31,591 bases of DNA from Candidatus Bathyarchaeota archaeon. GTDB taxonomy: Archaea > Thermoproteota > Bathyarchaeia > Bathyarchaeales > DTEX01. Where the stretch lies: the NCBI GenBank assembly GCA_018397055.1, contig JAGTQS010000007.1, positions 1,309 to 32,899 on the forward strand, in the 5' to 3' direction. The position numbers and the translations under genes were made by a program. The notes under the pieces are model-generated. The model saw only the letters and a program-made list of their open reading frames with translations, was not told the DNA's origin and made no database searches. This document shows positions 30,353 to 31,591 of the stretch, piece by piece (within the stretch, counting starts at the first letter, position 1; every line of letters begins with the position of its first letter).

Positions 30353-30653
30353 TCACTTTTTCCTCACTAAACATTTTTAGATGTTCAGGTCGAACAATGA
30401 TTTCCTTAACAGCGTCCTCCAACGTCACGTCAACAGCGTAAGCCCTTCCCCTTTTAGACTTTATAACGCCAACTCTGCCTTGATACCTTCGATGCGGCAT
30501 ACCTTTGTGGACGCTTGGGTCAATGCTGATAACTACCTTATCACCCGGCTCGTACCTTTGAAGAATCTTGCTTAACCCGAGCTTACCGTGCTCTCTAGGC
30601 TTCTTGCTAAACAGCTTTCGAGTTTTGTTCTTGTATCCCTGCGACTTCGGCAT
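30342..30653 (-). CDS. rpl21e: Large-subunit ribosomal protein L21e
   Basis: Archaeal/eukaryotic-type ribosomal protein of 103 residues with no bacterial counterpart. The start MPKSQGYKNKTRKLFSKKPR is characteristic, followed by LSKILQRYEPGDKVVISIDPS, MPHRRYQGRVGVIKSKRGRAY and IIVRPEHLKMF. It is strongly basic at the N-terminus, as expected for rRNA contact. It begins 6 bp after the pus10 stop and overlaps rpo4 by 11 bp, so pus10-rpl21e-rpo4 is almost certainly one transcript. Confidence 0.97.
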   Translation of the reverse strand: MPKSQGYKNKTRKLFSKKPREHGKLGLSKILQRYEPGDKVVISIDPSVHKGMPHRRYQGRVGVIKSKRGRAYAVDVTLEDAVKEIIVRPEHLKMFSEEKVNVQ

Positions 30654-30659
30654 ATACGT

Positions 30660-31591
30660 TCATCCACCTTTAACTGAGACACTTAACACGTCAAGTTCGA
30701 CGGGTTCAGCCTTTGCGTCGACGATTTTCGACACGTTCGGCTCCGTGCGTCCCCCGTCTCCTGTGACCAGCTCCTTGACGTAAAGTCCTCCTTGGCATCG
30801 AATCTTCATTTCGACGCTGTTTGGGGAGATTCTCTTAACCACAGTCTCATATATGTGTTTTTCTCGAGTCTTGTCTGCCCTTCGACGAAGCACACGTAAT
30901 GGCGTTTGCTGAAGAACCTTAACGCCCGTAAATGAACGTTGAAGATTCTCAATCTCGCCGTCTGAGACCTCCCTGTCGAAACGCACCGTAACCCTGTAGG
31001 TCTTCTGAGACGCCTCCAACCGCTTTAGGGTTCTAATCACCTCTTTACCAACAATCTTCAGGCCTGAAACCTTAATTTTACCCTCAGCTCGCCTGTTGAT
31101 TTCTCGGCTGAGTCCATCTAGGTTTATCCACCGCTTACGAGGCTTCTTAACCTGGATTATGAACGGTCTGCCTTTCCCCAGCATTCGTGCATCAGCGTCC
31201 TCTCGTCCAGCTCCATGAAAAGAAGTAGCCTCTCCAAGCGTCAATTCTACGGTTGGCCCCGCAATGAGCTCCTCAACAGATTCCGGATGAAGCCTACCAG
31301 TATAATTGCATTCGCCGCACCCTTTTCCTCTGCATTTTGGACAGAACCACTTTGACTGCGGGATTCCTCGGACAAGCTTCACGTATCTCCCCATTATGAA
31401 AAGCGGGTTCGCCTGAAGCCGGATGTCACCTTTGAAAGGATTTACTAAAACAACCACATGCGGGTTCATGTACTCAACGGTTTTTCCAGTTTTTTCCTGA
31501 AGCATTTTCCCAAAAACTCGGCTTAGCTCGTTCCTTAAGTTTTCGCCGTGTTGAACCTCGAACTGAGCCTTGAATTCGTCTTCCCTTTCTT
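30660..31591 (-). CDS. pus10: tRNA pseudouridine synthase Pus10, C-terminal part (cut by window edge)
   Basis: Makes pseudouridine at position 55, and in many archaea 54, of tRNA. The frame is open to the window end, so the true start is beyond 31591; the ATG at 31505 is internal. Family marks include FEVQHGENLRNELSRVFGK, MNPHVVVLVNP, the zinc motif CPKCRGKGCGECNYTG, and FHGAGREDADARMLGKGRP, where the aspartate before ARMLG is the expected catalytic residue. IRCQGGLYVKELVTGDGGRTEP is the conserved C-terminal element. The N-terminal THUMP-containing part is missing from the window. It leads the L21e-Rpo4 operon. Confidence 0.95.
   Translation of the reverse strand, partial: EREDEFKAQFEVQHGENLRNELSRVFGKMLQEKTGKTVEYMNPHVVVLVNPFKGDIRLQANPLFIMGRYVKLVRGIPQSKWFCPKCRGKGCGECNYTGRLHPESVEELIAGPTVELTLGEATSFHGAGREDADARMLGKGRPFIIQVKKPRKRWINLDGLSREINRRAEGKIKVSGLKIVGKEVIRTLKRLEASQKTYRVTVRFDREVSDGEIENLQRSFTGVKVLQQTPLRVLRRRADKTREKHIYETVVKRISPNSVEMKIRCQGGLYVKELVTGDGGRTEPNVSKIVDAKAEPVELDVLSVSVKGG

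Overview
This 31.6 kb window looks like a chromosomal segment of an uncultured archaeon. It encodes RNA polymerase subunit Rpo4, ribosomal protein L21e, the archaeal pseudouridine synthase Pus10, RadB, an Nre repair protein, an Ogg2-type glycosylase, CDP-archaeol synthase (ether lipids) and an archaeal-type thymidylate synthase. Many genes start with TTG or GTG, and several have a TATA-like box about 25 bp before the start codon, which suggests leaderless transcripts. The gene mix would suit a Bathyarchaeia-like member of the Thermoproteota, but no rRNA is present and the lineage is only a guess. I found no rRNA, tRNA, CRISPR array, transposase or phage gene.

Layout. (1) 1-6.3 kb holds housekeeping and genome-care genes: the N-terminus of CysS, a VTT/DedA-like membrane protein, a DUF554 protein, Ogg2, YjbQ, ThyA, a small heat-shock protein and Nre. 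The AT-rich gap before nre carries a 148-bp element with 26-bp inverted ends. (2) 6.3-10.9 kb holds a Gfo/Idh/MocA oxidoreductase and a MacB/LolD-like ABC module: two closely similar ATPases in opposite orientation around a permease stripped of its extracytoplasmic domain, plus a four-cysteine small protein and a PadR regulator. The plus-strand ATPase lacks a normal start codon at the place where its homology begins. (3) 11.2-16.1 kb is a same-strand sugar cluster (Gfo/Idh/MocA, ROK kinase, PIG-L deacetylase, amidohydrolase) that probably processes an N-acylated or carboxylated sugar. (4) 16.1-22.3 kb carries an MBL-fold hydrolase, a SrlD-like polyol-phosphate dehydrogenase with a PadR regulator, inositol-phosphate synthase, a fused E1 alpha-beta thiamine-diphosphate enzyme, CarS and a 4-OT tautomerase. 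Ino1 and CarS together fit inositol ether-lipid synthesis.

(5) 22.3-27.5 kb holds radB-HAD-DUF5131, then an orphan NfnA/SudB-type flavoprotein. Upstream of that gene, 305 bp including its promoter and first 81 codons are duplicated exactly. Next comes an ABC-2 transporter whose permease is broken by a one-base frameshift and an in-frame stop. This is the most disturbed part of the window. (6) 27.8-31.6 kb is an information-processing block: thioredoxin, then the minus-strand series Pus10-L21e-Rpo4-DUF655-KsgA.

The best candidates for a second look are the disturbed region at 25.2-26.7 kb, the inverted ATPase pair with its minimal permease, the start problem at 7.74-7.80 kb, the inverted-repeat element before nre, and the sugar/inositol neighbourhood.
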